Assembly: GCA_921293015.1 (NCBI GenBank)
Contig: OV121085.1
Coordinates: 23,077,911-23,141,910 of the forward strand
DNA: 64,000 nucleotides
Source: Phorcus lineatus
Lineage: Eukaryota; Mollusca; Gastropoda; Trochida; Trochidae
Reading direction: 5' to 3'
Shown: one piece after another, positions 1 through 11,944 of the stretch
How the letters are laid out: each line of letters begins with the position of its first letter
Position numbering within the stretch: the stretch's first letter is position 1
Made by a program: the position numbers and the translations under genes
The notes under the pieces: model-generated
What the model was told of the DNA's origin: nothing
Seen by the model: the letters and a program-made list of their open reading frames with translations, nothing else
The model's database searches: none

Positions 1-140
1 GATCCGGCGGTACTTCCAGCTCCGGTGGAAATCCGGCGGTAACTTCCGTTTTTTCCGGTGTGACTTCCGGTTTTTCTGCCGGCGGATCTTCCGGTTGTGG
101 CGGTGTGTCGTTTCCGGTTTGATATCCGGTTTTTCCGGTG
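1..140. repeat. TTCCGG-rich minisatellite
   Basis: Short degenerate tandem repeat built on TTCCGG, with variants such as ACTTCCGGTTTTTC and GGCGGATCTTCCGG. It runs off the left edge of the window, so its full length is unknown. It is much more GC- and CpG-rich than the AT-rich DNA that follows. No coding sense is visible. Confidence 0.7.
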
Positions 141-252
141 GTAGAATTGAAAATTTATACACTTAGTGTAGGTATTTTTTGTCCATATGTGTAACATAAA
201 TGATTTATTTAAATTATATTATATCTACTAACTTGCAAAATATGCAAAAAGC

Positions 253-516
253 AATAATATAGGAGAAACAAAACGGGAGTTGAAGATCCGTCTATCTGAA
301 CACTTTGCCGACATTAAAAGAGATAAACCTGTATCTTTTCACTTCAACCTCCCTGATCATTCCAAGAGCGATTGGAGATACAAAATTATCGCTCAACTTA
401 ATCAAAATCCTGATACAGAGAGGACCACCAAGTCTAGAAGATCTCTAGAACTTGGGTGGATCTTTGAGCTCCTAACGTTCCAACCGCAAGGTCTCAATGA
501 TAAGATCGTGGGTTGA
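253..516 (+). pseudogene. Penelope-like element fragment, GIY-YIG endonuclease C-terminus
   Basis: The frame opens upstream of any ATG with IGETKREL, then RLSEHFADIK, HFNLPDHS, a mid-block with ERTTKSRRSLELGWIF, and PQGLND near the end. These are the hallmarks of the GIY-YIG nuclease at the C-terminus of Penelope-like retroelements (IGET block, R..EH arginine/histidine, HFNLP.HS, E..WI..L.T..P.GLN). In intact elements this domain follows a reverse transcriptase and nicks the target DNA. No reverse transcriptase lies upstream, so only about the last 85 codons remain: a 5'-truncated copy ending at a natural stop. The family assignment is from motif recognition. Confidence 0.72.
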
Positions 517-1514
517 AACTTTCCTCCACGTTTATCTTTACTGGTATGTATCTTAGTCTGAACATTAAAAAAACAAAAGCTGATGAGCTATAGAGCCCAT
601 TGCTCTATTTTTGTTGTTGTTGAGTTATTGCCATTGTTCTATGTTGTTGACACTTGATTAAGGACATTTTGAAAAATGTGAGTTATAATGAGAACCTGTT
701 TGGTGGGGGATCTTGATGACTACGTCTTTTTGTTGTTGAATGATTTTATAGTGCATAATCTTTTTATTCATCATGGTTGAAAATATTTATATTTTTATCA
801 TTTATTGATTTCTCTATGCGTAATGTATGCAGCTTATTTACACTTCATTGCATTAAAGCATGAAATAATTTCTTACAATATATTTTTTGCTGTTATTTTC
901 GCACCTAGGCACATGCAAATTGTGATCCTAAACAGGAAGCCTAGGTGTTCCGTTTCGTGCACACCTCAATCTAGCGTTCATTCTGTCCGTCCGGCTGTCA
1001 CAAATTGTTGTGTGGAGCATGTCTCCTATACCATTCATGACTCCACCAGATCAGTATTCCAGAAGAATGTATGATTGAGGGATTCTCACAATTTAGTCAA
1101 TCATGCATTTTTACATTCATAGTGGGGTGAAACTGCGCATGTAAACAGAATGTCAAAACATTTTGTCAAACATGTGCTGTACCTACCTGGATAATTATCT
1201 TAACATTGTGATTAATTGTGAAAATGATTACAAACGTGACAGGAAGGAGCTTAAGTTTGGGTGATCATCTTTTTCCTCGGCAAGAATAATTAGTTCAATT
1301 TAGTGGCTTTGTAAAAGTGAGTATATGTCTTTAAAAGCATGTTTGATTGTTATAAATGGCGCTATAAGGTCTTTGACAAAATCTTTCCAATGTTGAATAT
1401 TCTTATATGTGTATTAGTGTAATTTATACAGTTCAACTCCCTATATTTCTTTTAAATTTTTTAAAGAGCTAGTAAGTATTGTTACACCTGTTGATCAGGT
1501 ATTTTTCTTTATGG
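517..1514. other. AT-rich DNA, no gene seen
   Basis: Only short chance frames are present. A stretch near 905-935 (CTAGGCACATGCAAATTGTG) recurs almost unchanged at about 51240-51262, so part of this interval is probably an old dispersed repeat. No intact gene, RNA gene or terminal inverted repeat was recognised. Confidence 0.4.
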
Positions 1515-2757
1515 AATTTTTTTTAATTGTAGATTTTGAGAAGTCTTTTCACTCTGTCTCATGGTAATTCAAAAATGAGACATTATCATTTTTGGTTTTG
1601 GAGAGGACAGGACATCTTTAAGTGGTTCAACATTTTCTATAGTGATGCTAAATTATGCTTGATAGTTAACACAACATTGTCTTCATGGTTTTCTGTGGAA
1701 TAGGGCTGTAGACAAGGTGATACTCTTTCTCCGTATATGTTCATCCTCTGATGGGCAAACTGAGGTTCAGACAGTGTATTGACTCAAATATTTTGAAACA
1801 CTGTATTACAAGTTAATCTGATGAAGGTAAATATCAGCAAACCAAATTATCAAAAATAAATACTTTTAGAGATTTCTATCTTTAACTGCAGAATTGTTTG
1901 TGAATTGTCCAAAAATAAGCTTATATTGTCTATTTGAAATTGCCCGAGATTCAGACAGTCCTGACCTAACTTCGGACAGTTCCACCTAATCTTCTCACAT
2001 GTATACCATGCTTGAAATATTTATCATGATTTTCCATGGGGTTTCATCAACAAAATTCTTTCCTGTTTAAGATTAAAATTGCTGAAAACAACTCACGTTT
2101 GGCCACTCTGAAGTTGAAACCATAAGTCACCTTTTTTTGGACTGTCAGCAGCACAAACTATTTGGCCATGTTTTTAAAATTATTTGGTGAAAAACATCAA
2201 CATGATCACAACATGATGTGACTTATACAGTTTATTGTGTTTGGGTTAAGAATCTATATACTGATGATGTTTTTATTTGCTTTTGCTTTTGGCAAAATTT
2301 TTCATATATAAATGTAAGGTTTTAAAAACCTGTCTCAGTTTCATTCTTTTCAGACATTATATCAGTTATCTCATTGAAAAACAGGTAGCTTTTGGTAAAA
2401 GTTAACAAGACAGGTTTAATAAAGTGGATGTTGTATCATGATATTGTACATTTAAAGGGATTCCTTGAATTGATGTTTCTTGAGTCCATACCATTATACA
2501 TGTCTATATTCTCAATTATGTAACAACCACAAAGTGTTACCGTATCATTTCAATTACTAGTTGATGAAATAACATAATTAGAGTGTGAATGGGTGAGTGA
2601 TTGTGTTGTCTTTGTCATGTGTGCAAATTAGCAAAATATCAGAAATACCGAATTCTTCATAATTTTTATTTCAATTAGGCTTTGATCTATTACCCTTGCG
2701 TGAAGTCTCTATTTGTAACAGGGTTTCTGAAATAAACAGTTGATTTGAAAAAAAACA
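1515..2757 (+). pseudogene. Decayed L1/Tx1-like LINE, RT and 3' end
   Basis: Three blocks in the right order mark a dead non-LTR retrotransposon. Around 1530-1565 the frame reads VDFEKSFHSVSW, the RT motif carrying the first catalytic aspartate. Around 1700-1750 it reads GCRQGDTLSPYMFIL. Around 2098-2150 comes a C-terminal HSEVETISHLFLDC-like knuckle. An AATAAA and a short A-rich tail near 2730-2757 probably mark the 3' end. Stops and frameshifts separate the blocks and the YADD box is not readable. The motifs match the better preserved L1/Tx1-type LINE at 53549-55945, so this is likely an older copy of the same clade. Confidence 0.7.
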
Positions 2758-4410
2758 AACCAAAATTATCTCTTCCTGTTTAAATCAGCAAATCTTTTTA
2801 AGTTCCCCTATTCTCAAGCAGCTCACTTCATTTTTTATTAGCAATAAGGAAAGTAATAACTGATTTCTTCATCAATAAAGATAATGCTGCTACTTATGAC
2901 AATTCTAATGAGGTAAACATGTAGAGAATTGACAATGAAAACATTTTTTTCAAAGTCCTCACTAATACGGGTTCCTATTAAATTTTAGTTCTTCAGGTTA
3001 TTTATATCAGCATATACGGTTAGGAACTCTGAGACAGACAATTGTTAATAGTGGACTGGAAAAATAAATGGCTTCCTTGGTGCTTTTGACAAACAACTCG
3101 ACTGCTCCTTGATGCAATGGAGATCCACTCTGTTAGACCATTCTCACGAGTTTTACATCTCTTAACATACCTTTGTTTACTTTCTGTCATGCTAATTTCA
3201 ATTCAGCTCCTATCATTATACAAAATATCTGGCCACCCTCTGGCCTATGAATCCTAGGAGGAAGGAAGATGTGTCATAGCAAACATAGCTTCTAGCTGTT
3301 GCTCTTGACCTGTCTGGACCATACAAGATAACTATTAATGACAATTACTTTTCACACTTTTTGCCAGATTGTCTCCCTCGTACCCAGTGCTTCAGCCGTG
3401 ACCTGGGCAGAGTGGCATTTTGTCCTTAATGTCCTACTTCATGAGCTCTTCTCGTGAACAACTTTGTCTCATTGATCTGAAGGTAGTAGGTTTTCTGCAT
3501 CAATGAGTCAAACGTTATTGCATTGAACCTTCTCATCGTTTCACCTACAGTCCATATTCCATCAGGCCCCTCACCGGATTGAGTCTTGAATAAAATCTTT
3601 GGTCACAACTTTCTTATATTACCCATATGGGAAGATGGACCAAGGGTATTATTTTTCCTGTAAGTCACAAGGGAGTTGCACATTTTCCTGTAATTTGATT
3701 GGTTGTTGTGAACCAATGAAAATTAAGGTTGTGCTGGGACTATTTCATTCATCTTTCATACTTTTCTCGCCAAGGCTCGAGTTAGGAAATTAATGTAACT
3801 CTGGAAAGATAATCTGACATTCCCGTCACTCGTTAGTTACTGTCAATGTAACTCATCATGGACAGTAGATGACAATCCTTACTGAATGAAGCCTCATGAG
3901 TGATTTTACCCACTTTCAATGACTTGTATACAAACATATTGTACAACCTGCCAGTCACCCATATTGTTCTGTTGATTGAATTTAATCTTGTCTAGTCGAA
4001 AGCATATTAAACTCCCCCTGTTGCCTTCATACATCTTGAACTTGGCACGGATTTTGTTGATTATGTTCAACACAGTCTCCTCTCAAAATCCAATCTTATC
4101 TCCTTTCCCTTGTTACCATTGCTTTTGGACATCATTGTATTATTCAGTTCCATCAGAAAAGTTCACACTTTAAAGGGCCCTGTCCTGCTGTGTTTTCCAT
4201 GATCAACCTTAGCCAGTGCTTCCTGTATTCAAGATGTTGTTTAAACATAGTTTCTTCATGAAAATTGAATTGGGATTGGTGAACAAGCTGGAGGACTTAT
4301 TTGAACACCGCTCCCATACAACATGTGATACAAAATGAAAGAAAATGTGACATCGTCGATGTTGATCATTATGTAAACGATATAAATATACATTCATCAA
4401 TAACAAGATT
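2758..4410. other. No gene recognised
   Basis: Contains only short frames with no family resemblance. The stretch 3100-3560 is a little less AT-rich than its surroundings but shows no exon-like frame, splice pair or repeat structure that I could support. Confidence 0.35.
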
Positions 4411-4414
4411 AATA

Positions 4415-4970
4415 TTATAGCTTTAGTAGACAGTAATGGTTTGGTGTGTCTAGCAACCCATTTGTATACAAGGGAGTCAAACTCAGTTTTATTTTTGGGT
4501 CGTTGAAATCGTGAACTAAATCAATTATTTTCTGATTTTCCAAGTGGCTAAGTTCTTTGTTGCCGTTCATAATTGTATCCAGGGTATGACCAGTGTTATT
4601 AAAGTACATATTTTGTCTTAGGTAAGCATAATTACCGCAAGTGAAAAATTAATGTAGGGCGTTTTCTGTCCGATATCCACATGAGCAGCATGGACTATCC
4701 AATATGCCTTTGTTATAATTTTCCGAGTTTAGATTATTTCTACGGAGTCTGAGGTGACGGTTAATAATTTGACAACATCGAGTGCCGTAGTTAAGGTTGA
4801 AATAAATTTTATTTTCACTTTAGTGATGAGATGTTTGAATTCTGAAAATGTACACGGCTCTTTGGAACGAGGTAAAGCATTCCATGAATTTATTGTTTCT
4901 GGTAAAAACGATTTGACGTAAGTGGCAGTTCGACTGTAAATTCCCTGTATTTTAGAGCTGTTTCTTAATT
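4415..4970 (-). pseudogene. CR1/jockey-group LINE 3' relic
   Basis: Read on the minus strand, three pieces appear in correct order across frames: a block near 4910-4810 with INSWNALPRSKEPCTF; a cysteine knuckle near 4715-4660 reading SPCCSCGYRTENALHY; and the final tail near 4609-4415 with LSHLENQKIIDLVHDF. The same C-terminal layout (C.C....E.ALHY..C, then ...LS...N..I...V..F) occurs in the fragment at 9132-9724 and in the full-length LINE at 23127-29131. It is frameshifted and inactive, and no 5' half is present. Confidence 0.68.
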
Positions 4971-5993
4971 CATATCTTGCAGTTTATGAAACCAAATTTG
5001 AGATCAAATCGCAAAGATAGCTTGGTAATTGATCATTGTACATTTTATAGAAAAAAGTTAATTTCTGACAGTATCTTCTATCTTGTTTCACATCCATCAA
5101 ATGTTACTTCAATCACACAGAATGACTAGCCTGGGTGATCCAACAGCTTTGAACATGCACGCGTACACATCTATGGTACTTTAAATCTTCCATCCCGAAC
5201 ATTGACTGGTAGAACTTCACCCACTTTGTTTGAAGACTGGAAGGAATAGAATATCCAATATCCAATTAACGTCAGACAAGGCCATCGCTCTGGAGGTGGT
5301 GCAGTAATGGTGTAGGCTGGAATTTCGGTACATCACAGGGCTCCTCTTTTCGTCGGGGGGGACAAGTTTCAAGCTCAGACGAGCCGGACCGCGTAGTTGT
5401 ATAGGTCAAGGTGGCTCAGGCTTGTTGACACTGTCAGTGTTACACTCATTGATCTCCGGGCTAGCTAGTCAACATTCCTTTGACAAAAATATTCAAAAAT
5501 GCATTGTCAAAACTTTTATTGTTTTACTGTCTTTGCTTTGATTATAAACGTTGACCAAATTTTATAATGCAAATATAATTGGCCTATTAATTACAAGAAC
5601 AATATCGATAAAAAAATTAATCAAAGTTTCTTAGCTTTCTTTTGAATAAAGGTTTACAGCTAGCCAAAGTTCACAAAAATAAACAACAGGCTGTGTATAC
5701 AATTTTAAGTATTTGACAGTGATGACTTTGAGTCTGGATTTGGACATATCCATATGATATTCTAGATATCCAATTTAAATTGTTTTATAGGCATAAGAGA
5801 AAATATGAAAATAGCATATTTTTTAATTTTAAAAGAAACAGCCTCTCATTGAAATGTATTTGGATTTTTAATAAAAATTGTTCACAGATTATAAAATTGA
5901 GTAAGTAGCACATAAATTAAGTGAGGCTATCAAGAAAGAGGAAACCACACTTTACATAACATAGGATGTTGTTTTTAATTCCTTTTTGACTAT
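4971..5993. other. No gene recognised
   Basis: Mostly AT-rich. A moderately GC-rich block at about 5270-5460 looks foreign to its neighbours but has no readable frame and no convincing Pol III boxes. I cannot assign it. Confidence 0.35.
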
Positions 5994-6230
5994 ATATGTT
6001 GCGAACAATCTGGGGTATATCACAATCTGCAGATTGTTCGAACAATCTGCAGATTGTTTGCTCACAATCTAGGAATTCCTAGATTGTTTAAACAATCTGC
6101 AGATTGTGCGACCTGAACAATCTGGGAATGATCACAATCTGGGAATTTGTGTTTTAGTAGTATTTTCATCATTATAAATGGGAATTATTTAGCTCATTAA
6201 GGTTTTTCTAATTATCAAGTATAAGGATCG
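5994..6230 (+). repeat. Left terminal inverted repeat with palindromic AGATTGT words
   Basis: Carries repeated perfect palindromes, notably ACAATCTGCAGATTGT (three copies) and a longer one centred on the AATTCC of CTAGGAATTCCTAG, with TTCGAA or TTTAAA linkers between. The distal part (6150-6230) is unique-looking and pairs with the reverse complement of about 11945-12045. Confidence 0.85.
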
Positions 6231-7469
6231 ATTCCTAGATTGTGATGAGCAATCAGGTTGTCTCTTTCTCAAAATGAGGGGGTATGGGGGCCGATTCCCA
6301 GATTCTGAAGGACATTCAGCTCGTCTTTATGTCAAACTTGGGGGATGTAAGGGTTGACTCCTAGATTGTGAAGGGCTCATGGCTCACCTTAATTTAAACT
6401 GAGAGGGTATCGCAGTCGATTCTCAGATTGTGAAGGGCTCACATTTTGCCTTCATGTCAAACTGACGGAGTATAGGTGCCGATTCCTAGATTGTGAAGGG
6501 GTCATAGCTCGCCTATAAATCAAACTGACAGAGTATAAAGGTCGATTCTCAAATTGTGAAGAGCTCACAACTCGCCTATATGTCAAACTGAGAGGGTATA
6601 GCAGTCGATTCTTAGATTGTGAAGGGCTCACAGCTCGCCTATAAATCAAACTGACGCAGTATAGGGGCCGATTCCTAGATTGTGAAGGGCTCATAAGCCC
6701 GCCTACATGTATATGTCACACTGAGGGAGTATAGGGGTCAATACTACGATTGTGAAGGGCTTACAGCTCACCTATATATGAAACTGAGAGGGTATCTAGG
6801 AGTCGATTCTCAGATTGTGAAGGGCTCACATCTCGCTATATGTCAAGCTGACGGAGTATAGGGATCGATTCTCAGATTGTGAAGGGCTCATAGCTCGTCT
6901 TTATGTCAAACTGAGGAAGTATAGGGGCCGATTCCTAGATTGTGAAGGGCCCACAACTCGCCTATATGTCAAACTGAGGGAGTATAGGGATCGATTCTCA
7001 GATCGTGAAAGGCTCATAGCTCGCCTATAAATCAAACTGACGGAGTATAGAGGTCGATTCTCAGATTGTGAAGAGCTCACAACTCGCCTATATGTCAAAC
7101 TGAGGGGGTATAAGGGTTGATTCCCAGATTGTGAAGGGCTCACAGTTAATCTATATTTAAACTGAGAGGGTATAGGAGTCAATTCCGAGATTGTGAATGG
7201 CTCATAGCTCGCCTATATATGAAACTGAGAGGGTAGAGGAGTCAATTCTCAGATTGGGAAGGGCTCACATTTCGCCTATATGTCAAACTGACGGAGTATA
7301 GGGGTTGATTCCCAGATTGTGAAGGGCTCACAGTTAATCTATATTTAAACTGAGAGGGTATAGGAGTCAATTCTGAGATTGGGAAGGGCTCATAGCTTGC
7401 TATTTATCAAACTGAGAGGGTATAAGAGTCTAATCTCAGATTGTGAAGGGCTCATAGGTCGTCTTTACG
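6230..7469 (+). repeat. Left array, about 20 copies of a ~62 bp unit
   Basis: Each unit contains a core like CTAGATTGTGAAGGGCTCA, then AGCTCGCC, TATATGTCAAACTGA and GAGTATAGGGG. About 20 cores can be counted from 6236 to 7438. Frames read through the array on the minus strand (repeating RNRPLYSVSLTYRR) are only translations of the repeat. The last unit is split by the MULE at 7470 and resumes at 9121. Confidence 0.92.
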
Positions 7470-7570
7470 GTGACCGGAAAAAAAGTCACAGGAAAAAAAG
7501 TCACAACTTTTTAATAGCCATCAATAAAATCAATATTTCTCATAACAATATACATTAAAACAATAACATT

Positions 7571-8368
7571 TTAAACATTATTGACAGCACTATCTATGAA
7601 AGGAACTCTCATAGTGAAGATTTGAGTGAAGATACGAGGTGACGTCTTGAAGGTGCCATCCATGAAGATGGTGTCAGCTTGGGCAAGGCGTTTCAGCGAA
7701 TCAGTCGATGCGTAGGCCAGAATTCTGTTAGGGTTGTTGGCGCCGTTGTCGTAGATGAGGAAGGGATCCCCTGATGTTGTCGTAGAGAACTCTTCTGGTA
7801 TGGTGCCAAGCTCGCTCAGTGTGCCTGGAACCGGTGGTGTGGGCCGTTGATTCCTCATGGTTCTCTTGCAGGTGTCATGGTCCGGAAGCATAGCTCGGAC
7901 ATCATTGTCACAATCTGCTACAACCTGAAACAAAATTAAATTGTAAGTTTTGGATAATATTCTAGCGTTAAATATATACTTTGATTTGATTATCATTTAT
8001 ATTTTAATATATAATACCATATTTTACTTGGTTATATCATGTTTCATTCTTTTTAGCTACTTATTTACTTGGATATATACCTGAGCAAAGATTTGACTTG
8101 GTTTATCTCTGGTCTGAGATGCCTGCTGCTTCATTTGAAGTCGAACTTTTGTCAAAGTGATCTGCTTCTCATCTGATGGATGGTTGTGTGGTTCTTTCAC
8201 TTCTGAGTTTCTCTTCTGAAGATCTGTTATGATACTTCCTCTGCAGGACATGCTCGATCTCTTAACACACTTCCACCATATTTTGGTCTTCCGAGTAGCA
8301 TGTTTGGTGTACATGTGACCTTCAAGTATCACTTTGAAACCACCTTTGTTAGCCTGAATGACCTCCAT
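7571..8368 (-). pseudogene. FLYWCH zinc finger plus truncated MULE transposase, two exons
   Basis: Exon 1 runs from the ATG at 8368 down to 8081 and encodes a FLYWCH finger: GFKVILEGHMYTKH, a W.C block (IWWKCVKR), a second cysteine, and HNHP. A 156 bp intron (8080-7925) has a GTATAT donor and a TTTCAG acceptor and joins SQIFAQ to VVADCDNDV in frame. Exon 2 carries FMDGTF, the first catalytic aspartate block of MULE transposases, then PRIFTQIFT, and ends at a stop at 7571 soon after. The rest of the DDE domain is missing, so the protein cannot catalyse transposition. It could at most be a DNA-binding remnant. Confidence 0.78.
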
Positions 8369-8715
8369 GATGATAGTGAAATAATGACAAATATAACATG
8401 TTTTATACACTATTGCCTAAGAAGCCAGTCTTAAAACAAGATGAACTCAATCAAAACATCAAAAGATTTTAGAATGGATTTTCTCAATCTACTAAGTAAA
8501 CATACTGATTGGCTGTTGACAATAACAGCACAACAGTTCATGACTATTCATAGCTATTAACAAAAACAACACTCAATTTGTGATTACAATAAAGCCAATT
8601 ACCTTACTATCCATGCTTAAATGGTTCTAAAAATATGTGGATTTACAACAAACAATAATTCAAAATGCATATCAAAGGATTATTTACTAAAATATTGAAA
8701 TAATTAGCCACTTAC

Positions 8716-9080
8716 CGTATTCGACGTGATAAGCGCCCGGGGCGCTTAAAAAATTGGTAAAAGGGGGCGCTAATTAAAACGATAAAAATTGTCCTCAAGT
8801 TTAGTCTTGAAAGTGGTTTCTTATGATACATATGTCTTTGAAATATGGTTTTATAACTATTATCATTTTGATGGTGGCTGGGAGTCTTGAAATACCCTGT
8901 ATTCTTCACTTTAGTGGAAGAAAAAGACTTATTGCAAGACTGAAAAACCTCACTCAATGAATCAGCATGCAAGGTAAACAATGTTGAGAGGTGGGCGCTA
9001 AATCAGGACTCATATTGTTCAGTCAAAAACGTGGTGGGTGGGCGCTTATAGGGGAGTGGGCGGTTATAAAGTCGAATACG
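8716..9080. mobile_element. 365 bp MITE with CGTATTCGAC ends
   Basis: The left end reads CGTATTCGACGTGATAAGCG and the reverse complement of the right end reads CGTATTCGACTTTATAACCG, followed on both sides by GC-rich GCGCCC/GGGCGC stretches. It lies inside the MULE, between the transposase and the right terminus, and has no coding capacity. The target duplication is not clear. GGGCGCTTATA-type subterminal blocks occur several times near each end. Confidence 0.72.
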
Positions 9081-9131
9081 TTTTCTGTGACTTTTTTTCC
9101 TGTGACTTTTTTTCCTAGATTCGTCTTTACG

Positions 9132-9724
9132 TCATATATACGGGGGGTATAGAAGCATGTTTACACAGATGAAAATGGAAAATTAAGATGGAAAATGGCA
9201 GCATCATATTGAAAATATACTACGCAAAGCAAGTCCACTTACTGTTCTTAGTAAATCCCGCCTGTTCTTGTGGAAACATTCGGGAGGATCCTTTTCATTA
9301 CTTCTTTAAATGCCCACTATACGATAGATTCCGATCAAATCAATACTTTTTAAAAAATGATATAACATTAAAATCTACCTTGAGCGGCGACAAATCCTTG
9401 TCACAGAGTGCTAACGAATCCCTAATAATATATGTGTATCATTTCATAAATGATACCAACCGATTTTTATAGCTCTTTAATTAAATCTCTACCAAATGCA
9501 AAGGTAGAGAATGCTTAATATGAATTTGATTTTAGTAAGAATAATTTCAAACATATATTTTCCACAATGTACTTGATATCTTAATCGTTTCATGCTTGTT
9601 TCAGGAGAAGCATTCATATAGGCATTTGCTGTCTGTTTGCTAATCCCTTTTCCTTTTTGAATATATATATATACTCTGAATGTTGTGTATTACATGTTTC
9701 ATGGAAATTAAATACTGTTTAAAT
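9132..9724 (+). pseudogene. CR1/jockey-group LINE 3' fragment
   Basis: The frame at 9188-9472 ends a LINE ORF2: PACSCGNIREDPFHYFFKCP, then LSQSANESLIIYVYHF. Its 3' terminus at about 9702-9724 (TGGAAATTAAATACTGTTT) matches the 3' terminus of the full-length LINE at 23127 read on the minus strand (TGGAAATAAATACAGTTT). The two are therefore the same family. Only the last ~0.6 kb is present, a typical 5' truncation, located in the core of the foldback element. Confidence 0.78.
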
Positions 9725-10702
9725 CACACAGAAGAAATTAGTTGTTTGCCACTCCCGTCACTATGGTCGCAGCACGGAGTAGAGACGATGCCATTATATG
9801 ACTCTTCTTGCAGCGTAGTAAATAATCCACTCCAAATAAAATATTCTTAAAATATTGAAACATGAACAGATAATGAATAAATCAAATAAAACATTTCTTT
9901 GTAAAATTCACAAACCGATATAACGGAAACTATTAAAAACGTTACAGAAAAACATGTGTCAAAATGTTGACCATAGTGTGACCATAGTGAAGAGCAATTA
10001 AACATTTTACTCCAGTCAATTCATTATTGCATAAGTATTTGCCCCATGATATCGTGCGATAGATAAACATCAAATTACAGAGAGGAAGTTACTGTGATTG
10101 TACGCGAATTTACGCGCAAGTCTGAGTAGAGACGCGACACGATGACACGTTGCTTTGATAAGCAGACCCAGCTAGACATCTGGTCTAATTATTCACGACA
10201 ACACAAAATGTTAACTGTTCGAGTGTTATAAATTTTATAAATTCATATATTTAAAAACTGTTCATATACAAACTCAAAAGATTTAGTAACTTTCCGATTT
10301 ATGCATCTTTCGTATAAAAACTTTCAATTTTACGGTCCAGGAAGAAAATGAGGGAAAAAGGTAACAGTTATCAAGTTTCCATAATGATCAATAAATATAA
10401 GAATCAGAGTTTATTGTCTTTGATGTTTGAAACTTTTTTAGCATCACGAGACTATTTCCTTCATTGTACCATGTAAGTGTAAGTGACTATGCAAGTAATT
10501 CATACCAAAGGAGATTAGTGTTGATACAGATATAGTAATTATGCTCAATTAACCTAACTTAAGTCAAATGAAGAATTAAAGTTCAGTGTAATTAACTTTT
10601 CAGATTATAAGTTTACTTTTCATAGTGAATTCTTATTTATTGATTTCCATATGCAAACCTTTTACACATATAAGAAATAATTCTAACTTGTACATAATCA
10701 TA
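9725..10702. other. Core of the foldback element, no gene seen
   Basis: Unique-looking AT-rich DNA between the LINE fragment and the right-hand array. Only very short frames are present. If the element ever encoded a protein, no trace survives here that I can read. Confidence 0.4.
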
Positions 10703-11944
10703 ATCTAGAATCGACCCCTATAATCCCTCAGTTTGACATAAAGGCGAGCTATGAGCCCTTCACAGTCTGGGAATCGATCCCTATACTCCGTCAATTTGAT
10801 TTATAGGCAAACTATGAGCCTTTTACAATCTGAAAATCGACCCATATACTCTGACAGTTTGACATATAGGCGAGCTGTGAGCCCTTCACAATCTAGGAAT
10901 CGGCCACTATATTCCCTTAGTTTCATATAACGACGATATCTGAGCCCTTTACAATCTAGGAATCGGCCCCTACACTCCCTCAGTTTCACATAATGACGAT
11001 ATCTTAGCCCTTCACAATCTGAGAATCGACGCTTTACCCTCTCAGTTTAAATAAAGGTGAGCTATGAGCCTTCACAATCTGAGAATCGACCCTTATACTC
11101 CGTCAGTTTGAGTTAAAGGCGAGCGGTGAGCCCTTCACAATCTAGGAATCGGCCCCAATATTCCCTTAGTTTCATATAATGACGATATCTGAGCCATTCA
11201 CAATCTAGGAATCATCCCCTTTACTCCCTCTGTTTGACATAAAAGCGAGCTGTGAGCCCTTCACAATTTGAGAATAGATCCCTATACTCTCTCAGTTTCA
11301 CATATAGACGCGCTGTGAGCTCTTCACAATCTAGGAATCGGCCCCTATACTCCCTCAGTTTCAAATATAGACGCGCTGTGAGCCCTTCACAATCTAGGAA
11401 TCGGCCCCTATACTCCCTCAGTTTCACATAATGACGATATCGTTTAGCCCTTCACAATCTAGGAATCGACCCCTAAACTCCCTCAGTTCCACATAATGAC
11501 GATATCTGAGCCCTTCACAATCTGAGAATAGACCCCTATACCCCCTCAGTTTGACATATAGGCGCGCTGTGAGCCCTTCATAATCTAGGAATCGGCCCCT
11601 ATATTCCCTTAGTTTCATATAATGACGATATCTGGGTACTTCACAATCTAGGAATCGTCCCCTATTCTCCCTCCGTTTGACATAAAAGCGAGATGTGAAC
11701 CCTCAGTTTCACATATAGAGGCGCTGTGAGCCCTTCACAATCCAGGAATCGGCCCCTATATTCCCTCAGTTTCACATAATGACGATATCTGAGCCCTTTG
11801 CAATCTGAGAATCGACTTCTATACCTCTCAATTTGATATTATGACGATCTATAAGCCCTTCACAATCTAGGAATTGATCCCTATACTCCCTCAGTTTGAT
11901 ATATGGGCGAGCCATGAACCTGTCACAATCTATGACTTGACAAC
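10703..11944 (-). repeat. Right array, about 19 inverted copies of the ~62 bp unit
   Basis: The same unit as at 6230-7469 in reverse orientation: CCTCAGTTTGACATATAGGC, then GAGCTGTGAGCCCTTCACAATCT and AGGAATCGGCCCC. About 19 cores are visible from 10756 to 11924. A sub-variant with ATAATGACGATATC in place of the GCGAGC block alternates irregularly and is rarer in the left array. Minus-strand frames such as repeated MKLREYRGRFLDCEGL are artefacts of the repeat. Confidence 0.92.

Larger units (their letters stand above)
7470..9120 (-). mobile_element. MULE-type DNA transposon, deletion derivative, nested
   Basis: Termini carry a doubled motif, GGAAAAAAAGTCACA twice on the left and its reverse complement twice on the right, giving ~30 bp inverted repeats with a different outermost 6-7 bases. 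The flanks are identical: TCGTCTTTACG at 7459-7469 and 9121-9131. Removing the element plus one copy restores a normal unit of the surrounding array, which fixes both boundary and target duplication. A 9-11 bp duplication is typical of Mutator-like elements. It encodes a truncated FLYWCH plus MULE transposase and contains a smaller MITE at 8716-9080. Confidence 0.88.

Noticed and set aside
5270..5460. Second SINE or tRNA-like element
   Set aside because: GC-rich and foreign-looking, but no A/B box pair, tail or target duplication could be found.
6452..7182. Minus-strand repeat proteins (RNRPLYSVSLTYRR-type)
   Set aside because: Translations of the ~62 bp foldback array unit, whose length is not kept as a multiple of three; frames break at each length change.
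10801..11618. Minus-strand repeat proteins (KLREYRGRFLDCEGL-type)
   Set aside because: Same repeat in the other arm; no start context, splice sites or conserved length.
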